Assembly: GCF_002286815.1 (NCBI RefSeq)
Contig: NZ_MUNM01000087.1
Location: forward strand, 1-64,000
Length of the DNA: 64,000 nucleotides
Reading direction: 5' to 3'
DNA from: Pseudomonas sp. PICF141
GTDB taxonomy: Bacteria > Pseudomonadota > Gammaproteobacteria > Pseudomonadales > Pseudomonadaceae
A model generated the notes under the pieces. The model saw only the letters and a list, made by a program, of their open reading frames with translations, did no database searches and had not been told where the DNA came from. Positions 8,493-17,342 of this stretch are shown in pieces. The stretch's first letter is position 1. Every line of letters starts with the position of its first letter. The position numbers and the translations under genes were made by a program.

Positions 8493-9926
8493 ATGATCAG
8501 CGACTTTCGTAACCGCTTGCGCAAACAGTCCGGTAAACCCGCCTCATCGTCGGCGACCGAGGACCTGCTGGATCCGGCAGAGGAAATAATGGCGTGGGAA
8601 CGTGCGGTGCCGGACGTTCTGTACGAAACCAGAAGCCAGGTCACCCCGGTGGAAGCCGAGTGGCGGGAAAAGATCTACCAGCAGTTGCTCAAGGTCATGG
8701 ACCTGTCCTTGCTGGACTCCCTTGAACAGGCCGAGGCCACGCGGCAGATTCGCGATATTTGCCAGCGCTTGCTCGATGAGCATTCGGCACCGGTGAGTTC
8801 CGTCAGCCGCCAGTTGATCATCAAGCAAATCACAGACGAAGTGCTTGGTTTGGGGCCTCTGGAACCGTTGCTGGCCGATCACAGCGTGTCCGACATTCTG
8901 GTCAATGGCTTTGCCTCGGTCTATGTCGAGCGCTTCGGCAAACTGCAACGGACCGATGTGCGCTTTCGCGATGATCAGCATTTGCTGAACATCATCGACC
9001 GCATCGTCTCCAGCCTGGGTCGTCGTATCGACGAGTCCTCGCCATTGGTGGACGCCCGGCTCAAGGACGGTTCGCGGGTCAACGCAATTATCCCGCCGCT
9101 GGCCATCGACGGCCCGAGCATGTCGATTCGCCGCTTTGCGGTGGACCTGCTCAATACCGACAGCCTGATCTCGGTGGGGACATTGACCCCGGCCATTGCC
9201 CTGCTGCTCAAGGCGATTGTCCGTGGACGCCTGAACGTGTTGATTTCCGGCGGTACCGGCAGCGGCAAGACCACCATGCTCAATGTGCTGTCCAGTTTCA
9301 TTCCGCAAAACGAGCGGATCGTCACCATCGAAGACTCGGCTGAACTGCAACTGCAGCAACCCCACGTGGTGCGCCTGGAAACCCGGCCTTCGAATATCGA
9401 GGGGCGAGGCGAGGTGAGTCAGCGGGAGCTGGTGCGCAACAGTTTGCGGATGCGTCCGGACCGCATTGTGATCGGCGAAGTGCGCGGCGCCGAGGCGCTG
9501 GACATGCTGACCGCGATGAACACCGGCCACGACGGCTCGTTGACCACCATCCACGCCAACACCGCGCGCGATGCGTTGGGCCGAATCGAGAACATGGTAT
9601 CGATGACCGGGGCGACCTTCCCGATCAAGGCCATGCGGCAGCAGATTGCGTCGGCCATCGACGTGGTGATCCAGCTGGAACGTCAAGAGGACGGCAAGCG
9701 CCGCCTGGTCAGCGTGCAAGAGATCAACGGCATGGAGGGCGAGATCATCACCATGACCGAAATCTTCTCCTTTGCGCGTCAAGGCATGGGCGAGAACGGC
9801 GAAGTGCTTGGCGATTATCGCCCCAGCGGCATGATCCCGGCCTTCCGCGATGTGCTGGCCAAGCGCGGTATCGAGTTGCCGCTGACGATGTTCAGGCCTG
9901 AATGGATGGAGGCACGGCAGTCATGA
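8493..9926 (+). CDS. tadA: TadA/CpaF secretion ATPase
   Basis: A 477-residue hexameric secretion ATPase powering Flp pilus assembly at the inner membrane. Walker A is GGTGSGKT at residues 253-260, Walker B IVIGEVRG about 325-332, and the His box GHDGSLTTIHANT at 345-357. The N-terminal residues 1-110 are the helical extension typical of CpaF. TadA proteins can act for both extension and retraction. The stop overlaps the tadB start as ATGA, so the two are translationally coupled. Confidence 0.96.
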   Translation: MISDFRNRLRKQSGKPASSSATEDLLDPAEEIMAWERAVPDVLYETRSQVTPVEAEWREKIYQQLLKVMDLSLLDSLEQAEATRQIRDICQRLLDEHSAPVSSVSRQLIIKQITDEVLGLGPLEPLLADHSVSDILVNGFASVYVERFGKLQRTDVRFRDDQHLLNIIDRIVSSLGRRIDESSPLVDARLKDGSRVNAIIPPLAIDGPSMSIRRFAVDLLNTDSLISVGTLTPAIALLLKAIVRGRLNVLISGGTGSGKTTMLNVLSSFIPQNERIVTIEDSAELQLQQPHVVRLETRPSNIEGRGEVSQRELVRNSLRMRPDRIVIGEVRGAEALDMLTAMNTGHDGSLTTIHANTARDALGRIENMVSMTGATFPIKAMRQQIASAIDVVIQLERQEDGKRRLVSVQEINGMEGEIITMTEIFSFARQGMGENGEVLGDYRPSGMIPAFRDVLAKRGIELPLTMFRPEWMEARQS

Positions 9927-10909
9927 ACAATATTCCTGGTGAATTCATTCTGATGTTCCTCGGCATGGTGTTTATCGCCGTGTTCCTTCTGTCCCAAGGC
10001 GTGGTAGTGCCGGTGTTCGGCGAGGCCGGCAAGATGCGCAAGCGCATCCGCGGTCGTCTGCATGTACTGGAGAAAGCCAATAATTTACCCAACATGCAGA
10101 CAGTGTTGCGGCAGAAATACCTGACGCGCTTGTCGCCACTGGAGGCCATGCTCGAGCAGTTGCCGTTTATGGCGAGCCTGACCCAGATGATCGAGCAAGG
10201 TGGCCACGAATACCGGGCTTATCGGGTGCTGTTGCTCGGGCTGTTCCTGGGCGGTTGTGCGGCTATCTCGATGTGGATGGTTTCGGCGCTCTGGTGGATG
10301 GCGCTGCTGGCGGGCTTCGGGGTGTTCTGGTTACCTGTACTGAAAATTGCTCGTGACCGTGGCAAACGTTTCGCTGAGTTTGAGGAAGGCCTGCCGGATG
10401 CGCTGGATGCCATGTGCCGGGCCCTGCGCGCCGGGCACCCGTTCAACGAAACCCTGCGCCTGGTCGCCGAGGAGCACAAGGGGCCGGTCGCCCATGAGTT
10501 CGGTCTGACCTTCGCCGACATCAACTATGGCAACGATGTGCGCCGCGCCATGCTCGGCCTGCTCGAGCGTATGCCGAGCATGACGGTGATGATGCTGGTG
10601 ACCTCGATCCTCATCCATCGTGAGACCGGCGGCAACCTGACTGAAGTGCTGGAGCGTTTGAGCCGGCTGATTCGCGGGCGTTACCGCTTCCAGCGCAAGA
10701 TCAAAACCCTGTCGGCCGAAGGACGGATGTCGGCCTGGATACTGGTGGCCATTCCCTTCGTGCTGGCGATTGCGATCATCGTTACAAGCCCCACTTACTT
10801 GCCGGTGCTGCTCAATGATCCGATAGGCCACAAGCTGATCATCGGGGCTTTCTGCGCCATGTTGATCGGGATTTTCTGGATAAAAAAAATCATCCGGATT
10901 CAGGTTTAA
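9923..10909 (+). CDS. tadB: TadB inner-membrane platform protein
   Basis: A 328-residue type II secretion F-domain protein. Hydrophobic segments lie near residues 9-27, 98-140, 270-290 and 300-322. The cytoplasmic GspF domain includes FEEGLPDALDAMCRALRAGHP and TSILIHRETGGNLTEVLERL. With TadC it forms the platform engaging TadA. Start placed at 9923 (ATGA overlap with tadA, GGAGG 10 nt upstream) rather than at the in-frame ATG 9902 inside tadA. Confidence 0.93.
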   Translation: MNNIPGEFILMFLGMVFIAVFLLSQGVVVPVFGEAGKMRKRIRGRLHVLEKANNLPNMQTVLRQKYLTRLSPLEAMLEQLPFMASLTQMIEQGGHEYRAYRVLLLGLFLGGCAAISMWMVSALWWMALLAGFGVFWLPVLKIARDRGKRFAEFEEGLPDALDAMCRALRAGHPFNETLRLVAEEHKGPVAHEFGLTFADINYGNDVRRAMLGLLERMPSMTVMMLVTSILIHRETGGNLTEVLERLSRLIRGRYRFQRKIKTLSAEGRMSAWILVAIPFVLAIAIIVTSPTYLPVLLNDPIGHKLIIGAFCAMLIGIFWIKKIIRIQV

Positions 10910-10939
10910 AGCGGTATTCGCTACCGGGAGGTACAGTTC

Positions 10940-11902
10940 ATGGACTTTTTACTCGGGTTGTTCAGTCGGGTCACCGGGAACGAGGAGATGGGGCGTCTGT
11001 TGTTTCTCGGCGCCATTGGGATCAGTACGGTGCTTGCAGTGGTCGCCGTGATCTTGCTGATGCTGGGCCTTCAAGACCCGGTGCAGCGTCGCCTGGCGTT
11101 GATCAAGCGTGGTCATTTAGGCAATACAAGCGGGCAGGAGGCTCCGGGCAATCTGCAACTGTTGCTGGAACGGGTCGGTCAGCGCTTTGCCTCGAGCGAA
11201 TCGGCTCAGGCATCCGCCACCCAGACTTTGCTGACGCACGCAGGGTACCGTTCTGCTTCGGCGGTGCAGATGTACTGGGCGGTACGTCTGATGTTACCGC
11301 TGTTGCTGGTCGGCGTTGCATTGTTGCTATTGCCTTTGATCCCCAAGGTTTCGCTGACCGTTGGCCTGCTGTTGGTGCTCATGATGGCGGGTGTCGGATG
11401 GCTGCTGCCGGCCCTGTATGTCGGCAAGCGCAAGCAGGCGCGTCAAAACCGGCTACGCGCCGCGTTTCCGGACGCACTGGACCTGATGGTGGTGTGCGTG
11501 GAGTCGGGCCTGGCGCTGCCCACGACCATCGAGCGGGTGGCTGAAGAAATGTCGGTCAGTCAGGTTGAACTGGCTGAAGAGCTGGCCCTGGTCAATGCGC
11601 AAATCCGCGCGGGCATCACCAGTACCGAGGCGCTCAAACAACTGGCCCTGCGCACTGGGCTGGATGATGTACAAGGGTTGGTCAGCCTGCTGGCGCAGAG
11701 TATTCGCTTCGGTACCAGCGTGGCCGATACCCTGCGCATCTATGCCGATGAGTTCCGTGACCGGCGTATGCAGGCTGCCGAAGAGATGGGGGCTAAAATC
11801 GGTACCAAGCTGATATTCCCGCTGATTTTCTGCCTGTGGCCGAGCTTTTTCCTGGTCGCCATTGGTCCGGCCATGATCGGCGTGATGAGAGCATTCGGGT
11901 GA
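10940..11902 (+). CDS. tadC: TadC inner-membrane platform protein
   Basis: A 320-residue GspF-domain membrane protein, partner of TadB. The cytoplasmic signature FPDALDLMVVCVESGLALPT and the later RTGLDDVQGLVSLLAQSI are characteristic. Membrane segments lie near residues 22-43, 112-152 and 290-318. CGGGAGGTACAG lies just upstream, 30 bp after tadB. It is the last gene of the plus-strand pilus operon. About 510 bp with only REP-type repeats separate it from the convergent block. Confidence 0.93.
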   Translation: MDFLLGLFSRVTGNEEMGRLLFLGAIGISTVLAVVAVILLMLGLQDPVQRRLALIKRGHLGNTSGQEAPGNLQLLLERVGQRFASSESAQASATQTLLTHAGYRSASAVQMYWAVRLMLPLLLVGVALLLLPLIPKVSLTVGLLLVLMMAGVGWLLPALYVGKRKQARQNRLRAAFPDALDLMVVCVESGLALPTTIERVAEEMSVSQVELAEELALVNAQIRAGITSTEALKQLALRTGLDDVQGLVSLLAQSIRFGTSVADTLRIYADEFRDRRMQAAEEMGAKIGTKLIFPLIFCLWPSFFLVAIGPAMIGVMRAFG

Positions 11903-11980
11903 AATAACGGGCGGAGGCTGTCGAGTACGATGGCCTTGCCACTCGAGTCTGATCTGCACTTTCCTTCCATAGGTCCACAT

Positions 11981-12089
11981 CCCTGTAGGAAGCTGCCGCA
12001 AGCTGCGATCTTTTGATTTTTCTGGCAGGCAATTCATTGTCCAGACCTCTAAATCAAAAGCTCGCAGCCTGCGGCAGCTTCTACAGGGA
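11981..12089. repeat. REP-type inverted repeat pair
   Basis: CCCTGTAGGAAGCTGCCGCA at 11981 pairs with its near reverse complement ending at 12089; both arms also carry the GCGATC/GCTCGC-TTTTGAT block. It lies in the gap between the convergent tadC and DUF3613 genes. Confidence 0.85.
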
Positions 12090-12211
12090 TTTGCGTATAT
12101 CCGTTCATCAACGACCGGGCGTTGGTTGATTGTCGCGATACGCTCGGTGACAGGCTGGCCAAGGCGCAAGAATTGTTGCCAGGCACTCCTTAAGGAACGC
12201 TGCGGTCAGAC

Positions 12212-12297
12212 GTAGGAGTTGGCGAGGCCTGCGATCTTTTGATTCTGATGGGAGAGGGAATCGCTGAAGAGCAAAGCTCGCAGGCTTCGCCAGCACG
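12212..12297. repeat. REP-type inverted repeat pair
   Basis: The arms GTAGGAGTTGGCGAGGCCTG and the reverse-complementary GCAGGCTTCGCCAGC close an 86-bp element. It is a second, diverged REP-type pair in the same tadC/DUF3613 intergenic gap (11903-12412), which otherwise shows no gene. Confidence 0.75.
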
Positions 12298-12412
12298 CGG
12301 TAATCCAGCCAGGCTTGGATTAATTCGCAGATACCGCTGCTTTACTTGCACACGACGTCTAGCCCGGCTATTCAGCCAGGCTAGTTTGGACTTCACCAGA
12401 GACTGATAGGCC

Positions 12413-12682
12413 TCATTCGCTGCTGGGGACTTCGCCCCCTGTATCCTGGTCAAAAAACTCCGGAATCGGGTAGAGGAAGCTGTTCAGCCAACGCTGCATG
12501 GCCAGGTCACGTTCGGCGGCCGAAGCGGTTTGCAGTTTAGTGGAGGCAACGACACCGCGACTCTGCATTACCAACCACTGCTCGGTGCCTTTTTGCTCCT
12601 TCGAAGAGGGGCCCGGTTCAATAGCCCAGGCACTGGTGGACAGGCAAGCCATGCACACGATCAACAGCCTCTTGGTATTCAT
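12413..12682 (-). CDS. DUF3613 protein of the Tad locus, secreted
   Basis: An 89-residue protein with a clear Sec signal peptide (MNTKRLLIVCMACLSTSAWA, cleavage after AWA). The mature part contains QRWLNSFLYPIPEFF, the part I associate with DUF3613 proteins encoded beside tad genes. Function is unknown; a periplasmic accessory role in pilus assembly is inferred from location only. It starts 18 bp after the tadD stop in the same orientation and is probably the last gene of the secretin-tadD operon. Confidence 0.8.
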   Translation of the reverse strand: MNTKRLLIVCMACLSTSAWAIEPGPSSKEQKGTEQWLVMQSRGVVASTKLQTASAAERDLAMQRWLNSFLYPIPEFFDQDTGGEVPSSE

Positions 12683-12700
12683 CTCGACTCCTCGTACGTT

Positions 12701-13411
12701 TTACTTGGTCGCACCGGATGAGGCAGTGGCTACCTCAGTTCTGCGATTGCCCTGCGAAGCCGCCACTTTTTTTGCGGAGGCCTTGAGTTTTTCCGCGCGG
12801 CTTTGAGCCTCGGCGATTTGCTGGGGACTCAAGCTGGCGCGGTTCGCGAGTTCGGCAGCCGACTTCCAGTTATCCTGATAAATCAGCAGCGTCACCATAT
12901 TGAGTGCCGCCAATGAATTGGACTGTTTGAGCTCCATGGCGGTCATGAACTCGAAGCGTGCTTCAGGGATACGTCGTTGATTGAGGTAAACGACCCCCAG
13001 GTCATTGCGCATCTTGTCATCGGTGGGGGCCATCTTGACCGCACGCTCAAGGTGTTTGGTCGCGGTGGCGTAATCATTTTTGGCCGCGGCCAATTGGCCC
13101 AGGCCATGTTCCCCGTCGGCGGCCAGACAGGTGCCGAGCAAGCTTTGATACAACGGCCCCGCCTCGTTACGCCCCATCAAACGCAGCACCCGGGCCTTGC
13201 GCAGGCGAACCTGAACCAGGTTGTCGGGCAAACCTTCCAGATTCGCCAGGCTGGCATACAAACGGCCATCGTTGGCCATGTTGTCGGCCAGACTCAGGGC
13301 CAACTCTTGTTCCGAATCGGGCTTGGCACAGATGGCCGGTCGCGAAGACAAACCATTAGTGGCACAACCTGCGAGCATCAATGTCGCCATGACTGCAATG
13401 ACTGCTTTCAT
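12701..13411 (-). CDS. tadD: TadD-like TPR lipoprotein
   Basis: A 236-residue protein with a lipoprotein signal (MKAVIAVMATLMLAGC, lipobox LAGC). It has TPR-like helical repeats around residues 95-190 (ATKHLERAVKMAPTDDKMRN and following). TadD is the outer-membrane-associated assembly factor of Tad systems. Start chosen at 13411 because it exposes the lipobox at the N-terminus and AAAGGAC lies about 7 nt upstream. The frame stays open to 13528, where an ATGA overlaps the secretin stop, but that start would bury the signal peptide. Confidence 0.88.
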   Translation of the reverse strand: MKAVIAVMATLMLAGCATNGLSSRPAICAKPDSEQELALSLADNMANDGRLYASLANLEGLPDNLVQVRLRKARVLRLMGRNEAGPLYQSLLGTCLAADGEHGLGQLAAAKNDYATATKHLERAVKMAPTDDKMRNDLGVVYLNQRRIPEARFEFMTAMELKQSNSLAALNMVTLLIYQDNWKSAAELANRASLSPQQIAEAQSRAEKLKASAKKVAASQGNRRTEVATASSGATK

Positions 13412-13524
13412 CGAATGTCCTTTGGCTACAACACGTTGAACGCTTGGCCAATGGCAAGAAAGCCGGCCCGGCAAGCGCTCAAGGTCACCGTTACGAATGA
13501 GGGTGAGATTCAGGCTGCTCTGGC

Positions 13525-14754
13525 TCATTGTGAAAGCCCGGAACGACTGTCGAAGTCGCCATTTTCGAGGAAGAACATGCGGTAGAAGTTCGGGTCGTAA
13601 TTGCGCAGCTGTTCGCCAGGCAATGACGGTAGTTGTGCGTTGACAGCCAGTGGCTGGACCAGATGCGGGGTAACGATCATCAGCAGTTCACGCTCTTCAC
13701 GGTTGACGGTGTTATCGCGAAAGAACGCCCCCAGAATCGGGATATCGCCCAGCCCCGGAAACTTGTTCACCTGGGAATTGTTGCGGGTGCTGATCAGGCC
13801 GCTGATGACAAAGCTTTCGCCATCGGCCAGGGAGATGCTGGTGTCGGTACGGCGTATGGTCAGCGCTGGAACAACGGTGCCGGCGATGCTCACGGCGTTG
13901 GTGAAGTCCAGTTCACTGACTTCCGGTGCCACCTTCAGCGCAATACGGTTTTTGCCGATGATGGTCGGCGTCAGGGTCAGGCGGATACCGAATTCCTTGT
14001 ACTCGATGGACACGTTATCGCTGCCTGAACTGGGTACCGGAATCGGTACTTCACCACCGGCCAGGAAGCTCGCACTCTGCCCGCTGAGCGCGACCAGGCT
14101 TGGCCGTGCCAGGGTGTAGGCGAAACCGCTGCCTTCCAGTGCGTTGATCGACACCAGCGTATCGCTGGACGCAAAAGCGAAGTTGAACATGCCGTTGTTC
14201 ACCGGCAACGATGGCGTGACAATGCCGTCGATGGTGGGAAAGGTTCTCGGCGAGCCGAACAGGAAGTTGCCCTGACGGGCAAAAATCGAGGCATTGGCTT
14301 CCTTGAGTTTGGTCCGGCTGACTTCTACGAAGCGGATGTCGGTTTGCACCTGGATCGGCAACAGCGGGTCTTCGGAAGGCACTGTCGAGACGCTGGTCAG
14401 CGCCGCGGTGGCCTTGCCCTTGACGAACACCATGCTTTGGCGCGGCTCTTTCGAACAGGCGGTCCAGACCATCAGGCTGGTGGCCCCTGGTGCGATACCG
14501 GTGAGCAAGAAGGCGTTGGGGTTGTTGCCGCTTTGTTGCACGTCGGCAACTTTCGGGTCGCCCACTGCCAACTGGGTCACCGGGACAGGGACGCGCAGTT
14601 CGTTCTGAAGTCCCTGACCGACCTCGAACGTTGCCGGTAAGTTATCCAACTGCGAACAATTGGCCGCCGCGGCCTGAGCCGCATCCACACCAAGGCCCAT
14701 CCAGAACAGACCATGGATAATTCGCTTGAAAGCGGGCACGGTACGATAGCTCAT
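13525..14754 (-). CDS. rcpA: Tad/CpaC outer-membrane secretin
   Basis: A 409-residue secretin. The signal peptide runs to about residue 27 (GLGVDAAQA). The N-terminal BON/N0-like part contains ELRVPVPVTQLAVGDPKVADV. The secretin core follows, with LAGGEVPIPVPSSGSDNVSIE, FGIRLTLTPTI and GLGDIPILGAFF, then the C-terminal RELLMIVTPHLV. It forms the outer-membrane channel of the Flp pilus. Start at 14754 has GAGGA 8 nt upstream; two earlier in-frame starts (14763, 14781) are less well placed. It is unusual in being on the opposite strand from the rest of the pilus operon. Confidence 0.93.
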   Translation of the reverse strand: MSYRTVPAFKRIIHGLFWMGLGVDAAQAAAANCSQLDNLPATFEVGQGLQNELRVPVPVTQLAVGDPKVADVQQSGNNPNAFLLTGIAPGATSLMVWTACSKEPRQSMVFVKGKATAALTSVSTVPSEDPLLPIQVQTDIRFVEVSRTKLKEANASIFARQGNFLFGSPRTFPTIDGIVTPSLPVNNGMFNFAFASSDTLVSINALEGSGFAYTLARPSLVALSGQSASFLAGGEVPIPVPSSGSDNVSIEYKEFGIRLTLTPTIIGKNRIALKVAPEVSELDFTNAVSIAGTVVPALTIRRTDTSISLADGESFVISGLISTRNNSQVNKFPGLGDIPILGAFFRDNTVNREERELLMIVTPHLVQPLAVNAQLPSLPGEQLRNYDPNFYRMFFLENGDFDSRSGLSQ

Positions 14755-14856
14755 TAAGTGCATCCTCGCTGAATAGGCCATCTTTGAGGCAAAACCAGGT
14801 TGCCTCGGATCACTACAAGGGGCCTCGGTCGGCCCTCTACCCCGCCAGACCCCTGA

Positions 14857-15096
14857 CTAATGGCCCCGGCAATATTCTTTGGTGCTACATGCAAACAGCT
14901 GCAATACGCTGTTCTGACTGAACGGCGAGCGACCTTTGCTATAACGGTTTTTAGTGATCCAGATGCCTGGGCTGTCAACCCGAACGATATATGCAGGCTC
15001 GACAGCAGCTAAAGACGGCACTTTGCGCCGACCTGACTCCCCTAAAAAGCAACCGGCAATTAACGCACTGAGCCGGAAAACGCTTGTCAGGATCAT
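14857..15096 (-). CDS. Putative small lipoprotein upstream of the secretin gene
   Basis: A 79-residue reading frame whose N-terminus MILTSVFRLSALIAGC is a good lipoprotein signal with lipobox IAGC at residues 13-16. The mature part is about 64 residues, basic, with two further cysteines near the end (ACSTKEYC). AAGGAG lies 10 nt upstream of the ATG. I recognise no family. Its position directly before the secretin gene recalls the accessory lipoproteins of other tad loci, but no homology is claimed. It could be spurious, since it is short and its codon use is less typical than that of its neighbours. Confidence 0.45.
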   Translation of the reverse strand: MILTSVFRLSALIAGCFLGESGRRKVPSLAAVEPAYIVRVDSPGIWITKNRYSKGRSPFSQNSVLQLFACSTKEYCRGH

Positions 15097-15493
15097 AGTG
15101 AGGTAACTCCTTTTGCCAATCCGCTATCTGATCGCTGAACCTAACGTGGCATTTCGAACCGTTATGTCTTCTTCTTGTTTGAAAGGTAGTTCAACCAAGG
15201 CAAAGCGCCATGCTTTGAACGAAAACTTTCGATACAGATACTGGTTTTTTTCTGAAAGCCACGGTCCGGCCACGCAATCACTGGAAATGCGGCGGATGCT
15301 GATGAAATAAGGGGGGCTTCACGGTCCTGCGAGTTTTTCTTGGGGTTTTGCGCTGCATCTTTCACAAAAACGCCACTCATTAAGTGACGTCTTTTCAGGC
15401 GTGCCGGTTTGTATTTTTCGGATGCTGACCAATCGTAACAATGGCGTCGGGCGGGATATGACAAGGAAGCTGAATACGACAGATTGTGTAGTT
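15097..15493. other. Gap without a convincing gene
   Basis: About 400 bp with no supported gene. An imperfect hairpin at about 15367-15396 (ACGCCACTC / AAGTGACGT with flanking A and T runs) resembles a decayed terminator. The 100-codon minus-strand frame across 15162-15464 has no start signal or recognisable features. Confidence 0.5.
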
Positions 15494-15781
15494 CTACACC
15501 TGCGAAGTTCTGCTTGGAGTATTGGTCGCAAGGTACTGGATCACCTCTTCAAGCATGTCTATATCAGGAGCATTGCTCACTAGCGCTTGCGAACTGCACC
15601 AGGGGTAATCCAGATGCGATGCCCACTCCATGATGCAGTGCAGATCAGAAACGAGATAGATCCGGTGTGCACGAGCATGTCCAGTATCGCGTCTGGCGCA
15701 AAGGCCTGGCGTAACAAATGTTGGGCGATTACTGTCCTTGGCTTTTATGTACTGTTGAATCGATTGTTGAGCAGTGTTCAT
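15494..15781 (-). pseudogene. Decayed NTF2/SnoaL-like protein gene (frameshift and internal loss)
   Basis: The frame starts like an NTF2-like (SnoaL-type) protein, with IQQYIKAKDSNRP. One extra A in CCCAACAT then shifts the frame. In the shifted frame the reading is HLLRQAFAPDAILDMLVHTG then SISF, the continuation expected for this family. The 3' part (MEWASHLDYPWC ... EEVIQYL) is in the original frame and also looks family-like, but the middle of the domain (roughly 60-90 residues) is missing. So this is a remnant with at least one frameshift and one deletion. Family assignment is from memory. Confidence 0.7.
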
Positions 15782-15839
15782 TGTTTGTCCGTGGCATCCA
15801 TATCGGCCCGCCAGTCAGACTGGGGGGCGTATGTTTGTT

Positions 15840-16478
15840 CTACATCGACAGAATCAACCGGCCAGCGAACAGAATCAGGATCACGCCCATGGTTCGTTCG
15901 AACCAGTGCCCCATGCGCATGAACAGCAATCGCACCCGGGCGCTGGAAAAGAACAGGGCCACGATCACGAACCATAAGGCGTTCACGAAACACATCCACA
16001 GCCCGTACAGCGCCTGAATCTGCAGCGGTGTCGTGGCACTGATGATCGTGGTAAAGATCGCCAGGAAAAACAGGGTGGCCTTGGGGTTGGTGGCATTGGT
16101 TAGAAAACCTGTGGTGAACGCCTTCAGCAATGTTTGCTCGACCACCGGTTCGTCTGCACCTTTGTCGCCCTCCAGCACAGTTTTGGGTTTGCTACGCAGC
16201 AGGCTCACACCGAGGTACAAAATATAGGCGCCGCCCACCACCTTTGCCACCGTCAACAACCAGGGGGTGGTGTGCATCAGCGCGCCGACGCCGAGCAAGG
16301 TGTAAAGCACATGCACGGAAATGCCTGCGCCGATGCCCAGGGCCGTGCAAATCCCCACTAAACGGCCGAAACGCACGCTTTGGCGGATGGTCACGGCAAA
16401 ATCCGGTCCGGGGGCGACCACGGCCAGAAAATGGATGGTTGCCAGCGCCAGAAACTCGCCCAGGTAATTCGAAAACAT
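15840..16478 (-). CDS. LysE/RhtB-family amino-acid exporter
   Basis: A 212-residue inner-membrane protein with about six hydrophobic segments and the family signature HFLAVVAPGPDFAVTIRQSVRFGR at residues 17-40, plus GAGISVHVLYTLLGVGAL. LysE/RhtB proteins export amino acids or derivatives such as homoserine, threonine or lysine. It begins one base after the stop of the oxygenase gene, so it is coupled to that gene and very likely exports something that enzyme makes or that the operon responds to. The substrate cannot be read from sequence. Confidence 0.93.
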   Translation of the reverse strand: MFSNYLGEFLALATIHFLAVVAPGPDFAVTIRQSVRFGRLVGICTALGIGAGISVHVLYTLLGVGALMHTTPWLLTVAKVVGGAYILYLGVSLLRSKPKTVLEGDKGADEPVVEQTLLKAFTTGFLTNATNPKATLFFLAIFTTIISATTPLQIQALYGLWMCFVNALWFVIVALFFSSARVRLLFMRMGHWFERTMGVILILFAGRLILSM

Positions 16479-16479
16479 C

Positions 16480-17250
16480 TCAGCTCCAGAAAGTCAGGGG
16501 TGAAGCATTGCCGCGATAGCCGACAAAGAAGGACAGGCTCAATCGCGGGTCGTCCACCCCCGGGGTCACCGAGTGCATGCAACGCGAATTGAACATGATG
16601 AAGTCACCCGGCTCGGGACGGATCTCCAAAGTCGGAGGGCCAAGCAAGGCGGGGTCGATGCCGTAACTGTCGCCACGCATTTCATCGAACTGGTCTGGAG
16701 AAATGTCATGGTCCCACATCTGCAACGCGCCACCCTCGGTGGGCATGTTCAGGTAAACGTTGCAGGCGAACTGCGCTTCCAGGCTTCTGGCCTGGAAGCT
16801 GTCCGGGGCGTCCTTGGCGAAAATGTCGTGATGGGCGAGGAAGCACACTCCGGGCTTCACGACCCGGGATAACCCCACATACATCTTGCGGCCATAGAGA
16901 TTCTCCAGGTGCGCCCCCGCCGGCCAGGACTCGTCGAGCATGCAGCGCAGTGTGTCGACAGGCGAGGAGTAGGGGGCACAACGGCTGCGTAACTCGGCGA
17001 TGTTGCTGGTGGCGCGCTCGAAATAGTCCTCGATCAGCAGCGGCTGATTTTCCGCTTCATAAAACGCCATGCCAATGCGACCGATGCTCGGCGCGTTGAT
17101 ATAGCCTTCGAAGCCGGGGGCGAGGATCTTGTCACCGATCTGAATCGCCAGCGGCCCAGGTAACAAGCCTTTGACGCGGATGGCGAGGACTTCTTCATTG
17201 GCCAGTTTTTGTATGCACGTCTCATCGAGACGCTCGACGTCAAGCATCAT
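16480..17250 (-). CDS. 2-oxoglutarate/Fe(II)-dependent oxygenase
   Basis: A 256-residue protein (from 17250). The iron-binding facial triad is visible as H140-H-D142 (FLAHHDIFAKD) and H226 (CMHSVTPG). R236 in DPRLSLSFFVGY is the expected 2-oxoglutarate-binding arginine. RPEPGDFIMFNSR precedes the distal His, as in small-molecule hydroxylases. Substrate unknown; an amino acid is suggested by the neighbouring exporter and tRNA-editing genes. An alternative start at 17331 (adding 27 residues) lies 12 bp after the alaX-like stop. That region also contains a CCCC-GTCA/TGAC-GGGG hairpin, so I prefer 17250. Confidence 0.88.
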   Translation of the reverse strand: MMLDVERLDETCIQKLANEEVLAIRVKGLLPGPLAIQIGDKILAPGFEGYINAPSIGRIGMAFYEAENQPLLIEDYFERATSNIAELRSRCAPYSSPVDTLRCMLDESWPAGAHLENLYGRKMYVGLSRVVKPGVCFLAHHDIFAKDAPDSFQARSLEAQFACNVYLNMPTEGGALQMWDHDISPDQFDEMRGDSYGIDPALLGPPTLEIRPEPGDFIMFNSRCMHSVTPGVDDPRLSLSFFVGYRGNASPLTFWS

Positions 17251-17342
17251 GTTTTTAGGTCCATCTATCAGATAGTCAACAGAGCCGGCGAACGCAAGCT
17301 CCCCGGCGTCAGGCGATGACGGGGCCGACATCGCCAAAATGC

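Noticed and set aside
8544..9782. 412-codon minus-strand frame opposite tadA
   Set aside because: His/Gln-rich antisense shadow of tadA; the plus strand encodes a complete, motif-bearing ATPase.
13412..13528. Longer tadD starting at 13528 with ATGA overlap to the secretin gene
   Set aside because: It would place the lipoprotein signal peptide 39 residues inside the protein; the start at 13411 has a good ribosome-binding site and exposes the lipobox.
15162..15464. 100-codon minus-strand frame between the lipoprotein and the NTF2-like pseudogene
   Set aside because: No Shine-Dalgarno, no domain or signal, atypical codon use and a degenerate hairpin inside; treated as non-coding.
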